NCBI GenBank assembly: GCA_002007465.1
Contig: LNAC01000101.1
Coordinates: 3,898,432-3,962,431, forward strand
Source of the DNA: Ailurus styani
Taxonomy: Eukaryota > Chordata > Mammalia > Carnivora > Ailuridae
Length of the DNA: 64,000 nucleotides
Reading direction: 5' to 3'
In this document: positions 10,001 through 20,267 of the stretch, piece after piece
How the letters are laid out: each line of letters opens with the position of its first letter
Numbering within the stretch: the first letter of the stretch is position 1
Notes under the pieces: model-generated
Database searches by the model: none
What the model was told of the DNA's origin: nothing
What the model saw: the letters and a program-made list of their open reading frames with translations, nothing else
Position numbers and translations under genes: made by a program

Positions 10001-13000
10001 TAGGAATGGTCACTCGATTCCACTTAACAATCCCTGAGAGGTTTTCATTTGATCTTTCAAGGTGGCTTTGAGATAAACCTGGACCACAGGAAGCTGAAAA
10101 CTCCCCAAGCCAAGCTCTTTACTGTCCCCAGCGAGGCCCTGGCCATTGCGGTGGCCACTGAATGGGACTCCCAGCAGGACACCATCAAGTTCTACACCAT
10201 GCACCTGGTAACAAGTTCCCGAACCTCTACCCCGATGCCTGCAGCTGCCTTCCTAGGGTACCTGCAAAAATCGAGACTCCTGTCCAAATTCGTATAAGGC
10301 CCTCGGGGGTAGGCTCCTGCCACACTCCCCTTCTTGGACCGGCTGATCGTTCCCCACCCGGCTCCCTGTGATTCCCCTGTGGTGGCTGGTTCCTCCTCTG
10401 GTCTCAGGACAGGTGGCACCTTCCCTGGCTGCACAACTCTCTTACTTGCTGTCACGCCCCCTGTTCATTTCTTTCGCCAGCACGAATGCAATTGATAATT
10501 GTCCATTTGATGTTTGCACGCTCAGAGTCTGTCTCTTCTGCTGCCTCGTGAGTCCAGAAGGGCAGGGCCATGTCTGTCTCACGAGCACATAGCCAGCCCC
10601 TCGCTTGAGGCTCAGTGGGTACTCAGTCAGTATTGGTCGAGCACAGGAATGCCCAGGGCCAGCGGGGGGATGAGGGGAGACAGCTCCCCTTGGAGTGAGC
10701 CCTCCATCAACACGTGGGTGGCTCTCTGAGGTGCTAGAGCAGACGGGGGCAGGGGCTGGCTAAACTCTTCGGGTCCGGGCTCTGCGGCTTCCAAACCACC
10801 ACTTTGGACAAGCTACTGCGCCTTCTCAGCCCCGTGGTCCCCATCTGTGAAAGGTGAGCACGGGGGTCAGGACGGTATGATGTGATGGCTTTGGCGTGGT
10901 TCCTGGCACAGAGCAAGCACTCAGTCCACCCTGGAAACAGCGCTGTTGTCCTGGTCATTCCCATGCTCGGCCTTGACCTCCATACCCAGGCAGGCGTCCT
11001 CAGGATCTTCGGAGCCTGCCGCGGGGCTGGCCTGCTCCTTTGGGTGTCTGAGGAAATGAGGGTCACACGGCTACAAACTAATTATCTTACTACCGAAGCA
11101 CCTCGCTGGGAAATTCACCTGGCTTCTGGTTTGTCTTGTTTGTTCCCCTGACTTCCTCAGTCAGATCTGAGTTCCAGTAACGCACCTCTCTGGGCCTCGG
11201 TTGCTACATCTCTGAAGTGGGTGTAGTAATAGTACCTACTCCAAAGGGTGTCATGAGGATTCAGTGAAATACAGCAGAGCCCGGTCATGGAGAGCATGAG
11301 ACCTGGGGGAGGTTCGTTACTACTGGGGTGACTGGGAGACTCCCCTGGGCCCATGGGCTGTCACCGCGTTTGGCAGGGAGCCCGGCTGTCATAGGCGCTC
11401 AGTAGATGGGCTACAGCTGAGCTTGTGGAGATAGCGGCGGTCGAGGGCTTCCGTTGGGCTCCATCACTCCCAGGGTGGCGCTGTCTGGGTTCTCCGTGTT
11501 GCTCTGGGTCAGAGGCAGTATCCATCTGGAACGTAGTGCCTCTGCCTGGGCCCAGCAGTGCTGACGGGGCTTTTGGCCTCTTGCTTTAGACCACACTGTG
11601 CAACACATCTTTAGACAACCCTACCCAGCGGAACAAGGACCAGCTGATCCGGGCGGCCGTGAAGTTTCTGGACACCGACGCCATCTGGTAATTGACATTT
11701 AGATGGGCATTCCCCTGGGACTGAGCGGCCCCCCTGGGCCATCTGCCTCATTTGCCCAGACCGTTATCAGCGGAAGGAGAGGCAGACCCTTTTTCTTTAT
11801 CTCCTAGGGCAGGGAGGCGGTCTGCTTGACATCACCACTTAGCTGCCCCGCGGCTCCATGGGTGGGAAGGCTCCTCAGGCTGCCACCGTGTCAGAGCACC
11901 GGGCGCTCCTCTCCTGCACCCCGGCAGCTGTCCCTGGGTCTGGGTCGGGGTGCAGTGTTAGCGTATTCAGTTCTTACAGGCTCCAGGACCAAGGGGGTCA
12001 CTTGCCAGCCCCCAGTGGGGGCCTCCGATCCTGGACATCTGCCCATCCTCACGTAGGCATCCTCACTTGTCCACTTGGATCCGGGGATGGTCGGTGGTTG
12101 ATGTCAGGAGCTGGCTTCTTCCACTTCTGAATTCTCCCCTCATGTCTAGGTTCTTTAACTGGTCAGTGGTGTTGAAGGAAAGTTCGAGAAACAGCAGAAG
12201 GGGTCCAGCAGCACGTATTTGTGGGCCCAGAAGCCCTAGAATCCTGAGCTGCCTCACATTCCACTCTTCCCGGCCGCCCATTTTCCTGCACCCTCCTGGT
12301 CTCTCTTCCCTGTCACACCACCGCAACACGGCCTTCCACGGTGCCCACTTGTCTTCCCGTCCCCTGAGGCCTTGCCCCTCAGCTCCCCGCAGCTGACTCC
12401 CATTTCTGTGTCTCTTGGTCGAAACAGGTGGCATAGCCTGGCATCAGGTGGTGTGAGGCCCCTGGGCCGGCAGCTGCATCGGGAGCCGTATGGCCTCATG
12501 CAGATGCACACAGGCAGTTTGTGGCCAAGGCGCACAATCTCTTGGAAGGGTTAGGGGAAGTGGGGTATATGACTGAGCTGGCACAGCACCCCGGGTCAGG
12601 TAGGTGTGCAACTGGGGGTGCGATATTAGTGTTTAGAATGGCATTGACCTAGGGCCGCAAGCCTTGGCCTGTGGCATTAGTGGGGATGTTTAGGACAGTG
12701 GTTCTCAGGCTCAAGCCTGTGGTAGAATCCCCTGGAGGGCTTGTTAAAGTACAGATAGCTGGTCTCCACCCACAGAGCTTCTGTTTTCCATAGGTGTGGG
12801 GTGGGACCTGGGAACTGGCCTTTCTAGCAAGTTCCCAGGGGATACTCTGCCACTGGCCCCGAGACTACCCTCTGAGAACGGCTGCTTTAGGGAAGGACTT
12901 GTAGGGCTGGGAGTGGGGGGTTGAGAAGTGTTTTTTTGCTCTTGCCTTTTAGGTTTTTCCATTGTCTGTCACTGAATGAAGGAATTATACTTTTTTATTA

Positions 13001-15151
13001 ATGAAGGTGATTTTTGCAATGAATTAGCTACAGGGTGGAAGAGCCAGCGACATTAGTTGAACTGCAAAAGAACGAGTGGAACCCAATCATAGAATGGGCG
13101 GAGAAGAGGTAAGACGCGCAGCCCCTCAGGGTTGGGCAGGTGGGTGGGGTCAGGGGTCTCGCTGGACCACTGAAGCCCTTAGCTAGTTGACTTTCTGAGT
13201 TCAAAGCACCCGTGGGATTCAACAGCTCCTGGATGTTGAGGGATAGGTCTGGCCCCTTGGAGAAAAATGCTCCCCAAATTAGGATCAACCCCCATGTACC
13301 GAGTGCGCGCTGTGTAGGGATGGAGCCCCAGGCCTGCCGTGATTGGCTGTGTGATTTGGGGCTAGTGCCTTGAGCTCTCTGAGCTTTCTCGTCTGTGAGT
13401 GGGCCTCATCATCCCCACCCCTCAGCGTGTTGTGAGGAATAAACTAAGTGATGCCTACAAGCATAGATCTGGGCAGTGATTATCTCTGTCATTGTCACAA
13501 TTGCTGTACTATTCAACTGAATTCCAAAACAGTGTGTATGATACATACACTCATGAGGACAAGTCTTGTAACACTGAGCCTATGGACGTAAGGCTTCTAG
13601 GAGTTGATGACAGCCAGTGTTTTTCCTTAGCGGAAAGATTCTTCTGTACAAAATCGCACAGACTGTTGATGTGATGGAGAAATCAATTCAGTTTCATTTC
13701 ATTGCAGGGGACTTTGGGAGGGCTGTTACCTTGGTGCTACCTTGACCTCAGTATTTTGTTAGCTTACGTGGAGTAGTTTTTGGCCTAACATTTTTCACAG
13801 AAGTGCTTTCTGTTTGTCTCATTTGTCTGCGTTTCCTGGGTGCCCACAATGTGCCAAGTTATCCTTGGGTTCTATGGTAAAAGACACAGCCGGTGCACTG
13901 AAGGATCCAATAAAATGACAACTACCGTGTAAGAGCTATGAAGATATGGTGTCATTTCAGAGTCTAATGAAACGGAACAGTAGTGTAGGTGCCTGGAGAT
14001 CTCTGCTGTGGGACAAAATTGTCCACTTTCTGTGGCACTCAAGATTCTCATCCCTAAGAATTTACAAAACAGCTCGGCCATTTGCTGTGTTCCATTTGTG
14101 CTATTAGAAATTTTAGCAAGAATATTTCTAAGCCAACGGGAAAAATGAGTTACACAGGAAAGAAAATTACAGAAATTACTTTTAGTCTATTGCGTTTTCC
14201 CCGTCCTTTATATAGTTATTATTGCTCTTGAAAATGTGTCATTCTTGAAGCCAGCTTATGTCCCAGACCAAAAGCAAAGGCTTGTATGTAGTAGAGGCTT
14301 AATAAATAACTGAAAAACATGATTGGATAGTAGAGGACACATACAAAGACTATGTAAGGAAAAGGGGGCACCTGGCTGGCTCAGTCACTGGAGTCTGTGA
14401 CTCTTGATTTTGGGGTTGTGGGTTCGAGCCCCACGTTGGGTATAGAAATAACTTAAAATCTTTAAAAAATATTGTTTAAGGAAAATAATTTTTAAAATTT
14501 TTTTAAAGATTTTATTTATTTGACAGAGAGAGAGAGAGATCACAAGTAGGCAGAGAGGCAGGCAGAGAGAGAGGAGGAAGCAGGCTCCCCGTCGAGCAGG
14601 GAGCCTGATGCGGGGCTCCATCCCAGGACCCTGAGATCATGACCTGAGCCAAAGGCAGAGGCTTTAACCCACTGAGCCACCCAGGTGCCCCAGGAAAATA
14701 ATTTTTAAGAGGGGGGAGGGGCAGAGGGTGAGAGAATCTTTTTTAAATTTAAATTCAATTAATTAACATATATTATTAGTTTCAGAGGTAGAGTTCAGTG
14801 ATTTATCAGTCTTATATAATACCCAGTGCTCATTACATCACATGCCCTCTTTAGTGCCCGTCACCCAGTTACCATATCCCCTCACACCTCTCCCCTCCAG
14901 CAACCCTCAGTTTGGTTCCTGTGATTGAGAGTCTCTCATGGTTTGTCTCCCTCTCTGATTTCATCTTGTTTTATTTTTTCCTCCCGTCCCCTGTGATCCT
15001 CTGTTTTGTTTCTTAAATTCCACATGAGTGAGATCCTATGATAATTGTCTTTCTCTGATAGATCTATTTCACTTAGCATAACAACCTCTAGTTCCATCCA
15101 CATTGTTGCAAACAGCAAGATTTCATATTTTTGATGGCTGAGTAGTATTCC

Positions 15152-15185
<34 letters not shown>

Positions 15186-18100
15186 CATATACATATATAT
15201 ACCATGTCTTTATCCATTCATCTGTTGATGGACATTGGGGCTCTTTCCATAGTTTGGCTATCGTGGACCTTGCTGCTATAATCATTGGGGTGCAGGTGCC
15301 CCTTTAGATCACTACATGGTATCTTTAGGGTAAATACCCAGTACTGCAATTGCTGGGTCGTAGGGTAGCTCTATTTTCAGCTCTTTGAGGAGCCTCCATA
15401 CTGTTTTCCAAAGTGGCTGCACCAGCTTGCATTCCCACCAACAGTGTAGGAGGGTTCCCCTCTCTCTGCATCTTCACCAGCAGGAGGGAGAGAATCTTAA
15501 GCAGGCTCCTTGCCCAGCATGGAGCCTGATGAGGGGCTCAATCTCACAACCCCAACATCGTGACTGGAGCCGAAATCAAGTCAGATGCTTAACTGACTGA
15601 GCCACCCGGGTACCCCAGGAAAATGACTTTTTAAAGAAATCTTCTGTGGTCTCGGATATGAAAAATTTTCTTAAAAGGTTTAAAAAGCAGGCACCCCGTG
15701 CTTTTGATGGAGATTCTAGGCAAACGAGTTAGAATTTCAGGCAGTGTGTGGACTTGGGCTCTGCTCTGGGGTGACAGGAAATTAATTATTAGGTCAGGAG
15801 GCCCCTGGCCACAGTGGCAGTTGCTCCCAGAATCCCTCAGACTAGCCCTCACGGGGCACGTGCATGCTCAGCAGTTGAGGACTTTGCTTCTGGGTGAAAG
15901 CTGGGCTACACAGCAACATAGGGACATGCTGAGGCCTTTTCCTTTCAGATACGACGTGGAGATCGGTTCTTCCACCAGCATAATGGGGCCCAGCATCCCA
16001 GCCAGGACTCGGGAAGTGCTCGTCAGCCACCTGGCGTCTTACAACATGTGGGCCCTACAAGGTATGTGTGCTATTTCCCGTAGGCCTGGGAGGGCAGCAC
16101 GTTGGGCATGGGCATCCCAGGAACACTCGAGGGGCTGTCTCTGATGCTGTCTAACCCCCTACTCAGTCCCAGGAGGACAGCAGGCTCCCAGCCTTCCAGG
16201 AGACAGTTGGCTCTCCCTTTTTCTTCAGGTTTCATTGGCCTGGCTCAAGTCACATGACCACGTCCCAACCAGTCCCTGGGCCAGGGGCTGGAGTCCTGTG
16301 ACAGGCCCGGTTCAGGTCAGGTGCCCCACCCCGGGCAGGAGCACAAGAGGGATCACACCCCCAGTGAAAATCAGAACGCTCTTTGAGAAGAATGGGGAAT
16401 GGATACAGAGCCGGCCAGAAAGCTCACGCACCCTGTGACCATCATCCCCCACCTAGCACTTCTGTACTTCTCTAGGGCTGCAGGGGCTCGCAAAGAGTGG
16501 GTCTGGCAACTTCCCTGTCTTGGGGATGGGGATGCCCTGGATCCTGATCTGGCTTGTGTCCCTGCAGGGATTGAGTTTGTAGTGACCCAGCTCAAGTCCC
16601 TGGTGCTGACCTTGGGCCTGATCGACCTGCACTTGACTGTGGAGCAGGCCGTGCTGCTGTCCCGCCTAGAGGAGGAGTACCAGGTGAGGAGCTGCTACAG
16701 CCCAAGTCCCTGCCTCTCCCTGCCGTGGACCAGACTAACTGAGGGCAGGGGTGGGGGTGGGCTAGCTAGCCCATCTAAAACATTTTTTTTTTTAAAGATT
16801 TTATTTATTCATTTGACACAGAGAGAGAGAGATTACAAGTAGGCAGAGAGGCAGGCAGAGAGAGAGTAGAGAGGAGGAAGCGGGCTCTCTGCTCATGTGG
16901 GCCTCGATCCCAGGACCCTGGGATCATGACCTGAGCTGAAAGCAGAGGCTTTAACCCACTGAGCCACCCAGGCGCCCCCATCTAAAACATTTTTATGTAG
17001 ATCTGGCCTTTCTTGACTTGCACGCACATCCAGAAATCACAACTGAGGGCCTGTCAAAGTATTGTCAAGAAGCAGTGATACAACTTAATGGTACTAAGTG
17101 TCACCATGTTCTGACATCCTTAGCTCTGTCATTGCCTCACCGCTTCTGAACAGCCTGGCTAGGTGGAGGCTGTTGTTATCCCCATTTTACACAGAGGGAA
17201 ACTGAGGCACAGAATCACACCCCTGGGAAATGCTGGAGTCAGGGTTTGGAGCCAGGTCTAGACGACTCCAGACCGAGGTGGTCAACACACTCTGCAGATA
17301 GAGGTTCATGGGTAGCTCAAGATCGTCTGCTTGCACGCCTGCACGGTGGGCCCTGCCAACATGACCAGGAGCTGCGAGCACGTGCTCTCACGGAGGCTAC
17401 GCTAAGCCCTGGTGCCTGGACTCCTGCTGCGGGTCATCCGGCTGGCAGAGCGCAATGGGGGGCTGCTATTTCTCCAGAAGTTTTCATTTAGCGGGTTTGA
17501 AATTAATACCGTTTTGCTACACTGTCATTTGCATTTTTTAACTCTGAGAATTATGGCGTTCTCTGCAGTCTTTTTACTGTTTTTTCTCCAACCTCAGAAG
17601 GTTAATTGCTATTACAAATCGGCTCCTAGCATGATGAAAACCCTTTTGTAATGACATTATTTCCCAAGTCCGTCTAGTCATCTGCTCAGAAAAATGCCAG
17701 GGGAAAAAACTGTTTCTCTACTGCAAAAGAGGCTAGCTTGAAACAATGAAATGGGCATGGGGTGATTTGTGGGGGGAGAACTAGGGCTGTGGGAGGTGGG
17801 GAGCCAGGAAACCCGCTCTCCTGTCGGGGCTCGCTGTTTTGGGCCCCGAGCCAGGCCCTTGTTCTCTGACCGAGATTCAATCCACCACAAAACAGGGGAC
17901 TTACCTCCAAGTATAAAATGCTCCTCCTCCGACACCTCACAGTCATCCGCCCGGAGACGGTGGCTTGTGTGGGGTGGCAGATCACGGGTGCCCGGATGGG
18001 CTGGGGTGGCTGGGCCTCTGGGCAGGGAGGGATCAGCAGGGTCTGACTGGAGTCCCACTGACATCTAGACAGCCACGCCAGGAGTCTGGGGCTCTTCCCT

Positions 18101-18777
18101 CCCGCCGCTGGAGCCCTGGGGAGAGACCCCACAAGCCCGCTCCAGCGCGCGCAGAGCACCATTTTCTGGAATACTGCAGCTCCACCCCAGGGAGTCAGAA
18201 CTGAACCAGCCATGTGGCCTTGGTTGATAGATGCCCCCCACGCGGGGGAGCAGGGGGGCTACTGCAGCCCAGCCTGGTGAGGCAGCTCGCAGAAGATGAC
18301 ATTTTGCAGGCGGCCTTGCCCCAGTCCCCAGCGTGCATGTGGCACCCCCTCCGGGAAGCTGCACGTGTGGTTTGGGGCCGGGCCCACCTGGCGGTTTGGG
18401 TGCGCACGGGCCCTGGGCCTGGACTGCCGCCCCCCCAAGCTGTCTGCGCCCCACTGGCCCCGATGCCTGCTCTGCCCACCCGAGGGTTCTCCCCTGCTGC
18501 CTCCCCTGCGTGGGGTCGTGTTTCGGCAAGGTTGGGCCCCCGTCCCCCCGAGCGCGGCTGTGGGGATAGGATGTGGCTGTGGCCGGGAGGCGGCCGGGTG
18601 CCTGCCAGCCACGCAGCGGCCTGTCCTGTCCCCCCTTAGATCCAGAAGTGGGGCAACATCGAGTGGGCCCACGACTACGAGCTGCAGGAGCTGCGGGCGC
18701 GCACGGCCGCCGGCACCCTCTTCGTCCACCTCTGTTCTGAGAGCGCCACGGTGAAGCACAAGCTCTTGCAGCAGTGA
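918..18777 (+). CDS. ATPAF2: ATPAF2, mitochondrial F1-ATPase assembly factor 2 (ATP12), complete, 8 coding exons
   Basis: The coding exons are 918-1050, 9758-9802, 10062-10207, 11590-11687, 13028-13108, 15949-16061, 16568-16683 and 18640-18777. They sum to 870 bases and give 289 residues, the length I remember for the human protein. Every junction keeps the frame and every intron is GT-AG. The product is the matrix chaperone that binds the F1 alpha subunit and prevents its aggregation until it joins beta. Residues 1-40 are Arg-rich without acidic residues ([16 protein letters not shown]...), a mitochondrial presequence. From about residue 46 the conserved ATP12 domain follows, with landmarks [60 protein letters not shown] and [13 protein letters not shown]. 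Trp94, the residue I recall as mutated to Arg in a human complex V deficiency, is kept. No frameshift or premature stop is seen. GID4 is divergent upstream and DRC3 convergent downstream. Confidence 0.97.
1655..1852 (-). mobile_element. SINEC, reverse orientation, young mustelid type
   Basis: Starts with the T-rich complement of the tail and carries the 'ttacaagtaggcagacaggc' body. It ends with the tRNA-like head (CACTGAGCCACCCAGGTGCC). The target-site duplication GAATGACTCCCTTA is seen at 1641-1654 and 1853-1866. Confidence 0.93.
2145..2347 (-). mobile_element. SINEC, reverse orientation, older subtype
   Basis: The body reads GACACAGCAAGAGAGGGAC with ACGAGCAGGGGGAG, the older caniform form, instead of the mustelid ACAAGTAGGCAG body. 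It is flanked by near-identical CAGCTCAGTCTT and CAGCTGAGTCTT. Confidence 0.9.
2495..2640 (+). repeat. MIR-like SINE relic
   Basis: Diverged but ordered match to the MIR core: CTGGGATCTAATGCTGGCTG, then TGTGATCTTGGGC, then CCTCATTTTCCTC. Confidence 0.5.
2815..3153. mobile_element. Tigger/MER2-like DNA transposon remnant
   Basis: Terminal inverted repeats are visible: CAGTTGACTCTTCGAACA at the left end, and TGTTCAAGGGTCAACTG at the right end. A TA dinucleotide precedes the left end. The family name is from memory. It is non-autonomous, with no transposase frame. Confidence 0.65.
3400..4070 (+). mobile_element. Solo-LTR-like endogenous retrovirus remnant
   Basis: Contains phrases common in one mammalian LTR family: TATGTAATGAAGCCTCCATA, TGAGGAGGGGTCCTGGGAAC, GGGACTGAGCCCTTAACTTG and GATGCTATCTCCAGGCAGAT. 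No internal gag, pol or env sequence is adjacent. Boundaries are approximate and the family is not assigned. It is an old, non-coding copy. Confidence 0.6.
4815..4980 (-). mobile_element. hAT-Charlie (MER1-group) fragment
   Basis: AAATAAAGTTTTATTGGAAC, ACAGCCATGCCCATTCA and CCTAAAATATTTACTCTGG are recognised phrases of a common Charlie element in reverse orientation. Only the terminal part is present. Confidence 0.5.
5055..5995 (-). mobile_element. LINE-1 3' end, reverse orientation
   Basis: On the minus strand, a decayed ORF2 C-terminus is readable ([38 protein letters not shown]), followed by the 3' UTR with TACAACCATCACCACAATTC on the plus strand. It is truncated and interrupted by stops, so not a gene. 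Confidence 0.85.
6154..6173. promoter_or_regulatory. SBS/ZNF143-like motif inside ATPAF2 intron 1
   Basis: GCACTGTGGGAGTCGTAGTT resembles the long SBS form (GCA..TGGGA.TTGTAGT). It is the same kind of motif as in the ATPAF2/GID4 promoter. It is not in a CpG island and its role is unknown. Confidence 0.35.
6404..6605 (-). mobile_element. SINEC, reverse orientation
   Basis: T-rich start, AAGATTTTATATATTTATTT, then a GAGAGAGCACAGGCAGACAG body and a tRNA-like head ending CTGAGCCACCCACGTGTCCC. It is flanked by CATGACCAGGGTTTT and CATGAGCAGGTTTTT. Confidence 0.88.
9758..9802 (+). CDS. ATPAF2: ATPAF2 coding exon 2 (45 bases)
   Basis: A microexon-like 45-base exon encoding [14 protein letters not shown] between acceptor TTTTACAG and donor GTGAGTGT. 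It completes Glu45 and begins Gly60. It is too short to be found from open frames and was found from the protein pattern. Confidence 0.95.
10062..10207 (+). CDS. ATPAF2: ATPAF2 coding exon 3
   Basis: Residues 60-108, from [13 protein letters not shown] to IKFYTMHL. It contains TEWDSQQ with Trp94. The acceptor is TCTTTCAAG. The donor is GTAACA, somewhat weak, with phase 0. Confidence 0.95.
10765..10930 (+). repeat. MIR-like relic in ATPAF2 intron 3
   Basis: Ordered pieces of the MIR core are seen: GGACAAGCTACTGCGCCTTC, CCGTGGTCCCCATCTGTGAA and TGGCACAGAGCAAGCACTCA. Confidence 0.5.
11165..11290 (+). repeat. MIR-like relic
   Basis: TCTCTGGGCCTCGGTTGCTA, then AATAGTACCTACTCCAAAGG and GTCATGAGGATTCAGTGAAA follow the MIR consensus order. 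Confidence 0.5.
11590..11687 (+). CDS. ATPAF2: ATPAF2 coding exon 4
   Basis: Residues 109-140 ([20 protein letters not shown]... to DTDAI) plus two bases of Cys141. The acceptor is TTGCTTTAG and the donor GTAATT. Confidence 0.95.
12696..12885 (+). mobile_element. MER5A-like hAT transposon remnant
   Basis: Begins CAGTGGTTCTCAG and ends CTGAGAACGGCTG, an imperfect inverted terminal pair. Inside are GAATCCCCTGGAGGGCTTGT and AGCAAGTTCCCAGGGGATAC, characteristic of MER5A. Confidence 0.75.
13028..13108 (+). CDS. ATPAF2: ATPAF2 coding exon 5
   Basis: Completes Cys141 and encodes [19 protein letters not shown]... to EWAEK, plus two bases of Arg168. The acceptor GAATTAG has a poor pyrimidine tract. 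The donor is GTAAGA. Confidence 0.94.
13335..13480 (+). repeat. MIR-like relic after ATPAF2 exon 5
   Basis: GTGATTTGGGGCTAGTGCCT, GTGGGCCTCATCATCCCC and GTTGTGAGGAATAAACTAAG follow the MIR consensus order. Confidence 0.5.
14366..14475 (+). mobile_element. Old short SINEC copy, forward
   Basis: GGGGCACCTGGCTGGCTCAG head, TGTGGGTTCGAGCCCCACG B-box region, and a short AAAATCTTTAAAAAA tail. It lacks the polypyrimidine body of younger copies. Confidence 0.75.
14495..14691 (-). mobile_element. SINEC, reverse, young mustelid type, inserted in the tail of an older SINE
   Basis: Full body with ATCACAAGTAGGCAGAGAGG and head CCACTGAGCCACCCAGGTGC. The flanks AGGAAAATAATTTTTA at about 14479 and 14692 form the target duplication. 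Confidence 0.9.
14741..15488 (-). mobile_element. Carnivore LINE-1 3' end, reverse, nested in a SINE
   Basis: Starts with the complement of the L1 tail and 3' UTR (AAATTCAATTAATTAACATA, ACCCAGTGCTCATTACATCA). It continues into ORF2 C-terminal remnants on the minus strand ([16 protein letters not shown] reading around 15100-15285). Truncated and non-coding. Confidence 0.85.
15151..15202. repeat. (TG)n microsatellite with adjoining TATACA run
   Basis: About 15 uninterrupted TG units are followed by alternating TATACATATACATATATATA, within the L1. Confidence 0.95.
15949..16061 (+). CDS. ATPAF2: ATPAF2 coding exon 6
   Basis: Completes Arg168 and encodes [20 protein letters not shown]... to SYNMWALQ, plus one base of Gly206. 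The acceptor is CCTTTCAG and the donor GTATGT. Confidence 0.95.
16568..16683 (+). CDS. ATPAF2: ATPAF2 coding exon 7
   Basis: Completes Gly206 and encodes [20 protein letters not shown]... to LSRLEEEYQ. The acceptor is CCCTGCAG and the donor GTGAGG. Confidence 0.95.
16788..16977 (-). mobile_element. SINEC, reverse, in ATPAF2 intron 7
   Basis: Mustelid body TTACAAGTAGGCAGAGAGGC. The target duplication CCATCTAAAACATTTTT lies on both sides (16771 and about 16979). Confidence 0.92.
17070..17255 (-). repeat. MIR-like relic, reverse
   Basis: TATCCCCATTTTACACAGAG, GGAAACTGAGGCACAGAATC and GGGTTTGGAGCCAGGTC match the reverse MIR order. The rest of intron 7 to 18639 is unique, GC-rich towards exon 8, with no recognised exon. 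Confidence 0.55.
18640..18777 (+). CDS. ATPAF2: ATPAF2 last coding exon 8 with stop
   Basis: Encodes [20 protein letters not shown]... to KHKLLQQ and ends at TGA 18775-18777. The acceptor is CCCCCTTAG. The 3' UTR follows directly. Confidence 0.95.
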   Translation: MQKWGNIEWAHDYELQELRARTAAGTLFVHLCSESATVKHKLLQQ

Positions 18778-18939
18778 GGCCAGGCCTGCGGGGTCCCCGC
18801 CATCGACTCGCTCCGCCGTGCCCCCCAGGACTTAGAGCGGCCGTGGAGGTCGGCTCGAGTGCGGGCCGGGCGCCCCTGCCCCCGCTGGCAGCGAGCGAGC
18901 CGGACAAGCGTACAAGCGGCTTTCTCTCAAGCTGGTTTT

Positions 18940-18945
18940 ATTAAA
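18940..18945 (+). terminator. ATPAF2: ATPAF2 polyadenylation signal ATTAAA
   Basis: ATTAAA lies 163 bases after the stop codon. A T/G-containing downstream stretch follows at 18975-18990 (TGTCTTCGTTTG). This implies a short 3' UTR of about 185 bases. Confidence 0.7.
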
Positions 18946-19253
18946 TACCTCTCACCCTGGAAACGCGTGGAGGCCTGTCTTCGTTTGCGCCTCTCCTCTG
19001 CTCCATTCCTCTGGCCACGGGTGGGCTTCACCAAGGTCAGGCGGCTTCCCTCCTCCCGCGCATCCTGCGCTCTGCTGCCCATGGCCGGGAGCCTCACGCA
19101 GCTCTGTGCGGCCCTCACCCTGAAGACGTTTTTCCCCTGGTTTTTTAATCAAGCAGTCTTTCGAAAGTGAGTCCTTTTTGTCCTACGCTGGTTATTTCTG
19201 TTTGTTCCTAGAATTTTAGAAGAAAGCATTGACTCTTGAAAATAGAAAGTACA

Positions 19254-19466
19254 GGGGAGCGCCTGCGTGGCTCAGTCGTTAACCGTCTGCCTTTGGCTCC
19301 AGTCATGATCCCGGGGTCCTGGGATCAAGCCCCACATCGGGCTCCTTGCTCGGCGGGGAGCCTGCTTCTCCTTCTCCCACTCCCTTTGCCTGTGTTCCCT
19401 CTCTTGCTCTGTCTCTCTCTGTCAAATAAATAAATAAAATCTTAAAAAAAAAGAAAAGAAAGAAAG
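19254..19466 (+). mobile_element. SINEC, forward
   Basis: Head GCGCCTGCGTGGCTCAGTCG, tail TCAAATAAATAAATAAAATC and an A-rich GAAA run. The flanking duplication is GAAAATAGAAAGTA. Confidence 0.92.
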
Positions 19467-20139
19467 AAAATAGAAAGTATACATTGTTTGTGGGTTAAAA
19501 GCCCAGGCAGGCAGGGCAAGGCCGCCTGCCCTGTACGTGTCCTGCTCAGGGAGCCCGGAGTGTCCTCCCGACTCGGCCACTCGCCCCACGCTGGGTGGCC
19601 GGCGCGGTCTCCTGGGGCCCATGCCAGGTGCTTCTCCACACTGCATGTGCTGTCCCTGAAGCCCTGAATGCTCAGACGATGAACTGTCACCTCCCCACTT
19701 CACAGATGGCGCTCAGGCTACAGAGGTGACATGGGAGGCCCTGCCTGTGGTCTTAACCTCCAGAGGGTCATCTGGCCCCTGCGGCCAACCTTAGACATGC
19801 AGGGAGCCATGGCCTCCCCCTTGGTGGACCGGCCCAGGTCCCGCAGCTGTGCTGGGGGCTCCGGTCTCTCCTGTGTCCCTCCTCAGTATGCGGAGGAGAG
19901 CAGGGCTCAGTCCATGTCAGCGTCCTCCGCCTCCTGCTGGAGGCCTGCCCTGGGCGAATCAGCCGGGATGGTGGGCACACAGCTGACATGAGAGTCTAGC
20001 CCGCTGGCAGCCACCTTGGAAGGCGCTCTCAGACCAGTCAACTGCAAGGGCAACTGGTCATCTTGGACTTTTTCTCCTGCACGTACGTGATTAGGTGTTC
20101 TGATGGTTTGTTTTTTTTTAAAGAATGGAGAAAAGATGG

Positions 20140-20239
20140 GGGTACCTGGGTAGCTCAGTCAGTTAAGCAACCGACTCTTGGTTGTAGCTCAGCTCATGCT
20201 CTCTCTCTCTAAAATCACTAAGTAAATCTTAAAAAAAGA
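20140..20239 (+). mobile_element. Internally deleted SINEC, forward, with perfect 20-base target duplication
   Basis: The head GGGTACCTGGGTAGCTCAGT is joined to a short CTCTCTCTCTAAAATC tail, so the element is only about 100 bases. The duplication AAAGAATGGAGAAAAGATGG is perfect at 20120-20139 and 20240-20259, indicating a recent event. It ends just beyond the DRC3 poly(A) signal. Confidence 0.92.
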
Positions 20240-20267
20240 AAAGAATGGAGAAAAGATGGCATGGTCC

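Larger units (their letters stand above)
14692..15616 (-). mobile_element. Older SINEC copy split by an L1 insertion
   Basis: The tail half is 14705-14740 and the head half is 15490-15616 (CTTAACTGACTGAGCCACCC). The L1 lies between them, bounded by repeats of GAGAGAATCTT at about 14731 and 15489. AGGAAAATGACTTTTTAA at 15617 probably matches AGGAAAATAATTTTTA at 14479 as the original target duplication. Confidence 0.75.

Noticed and set aside
18065..18907. 280-codon minus-strand open frame, the longest uninterrupted one in the window.
   Set aside because: It runs antisense across ATPAF2 exon 8 in very GC-rich DNA, is low-complexity Gly/Ala/Pro/Arg, and has no recognisable domain or splice context.
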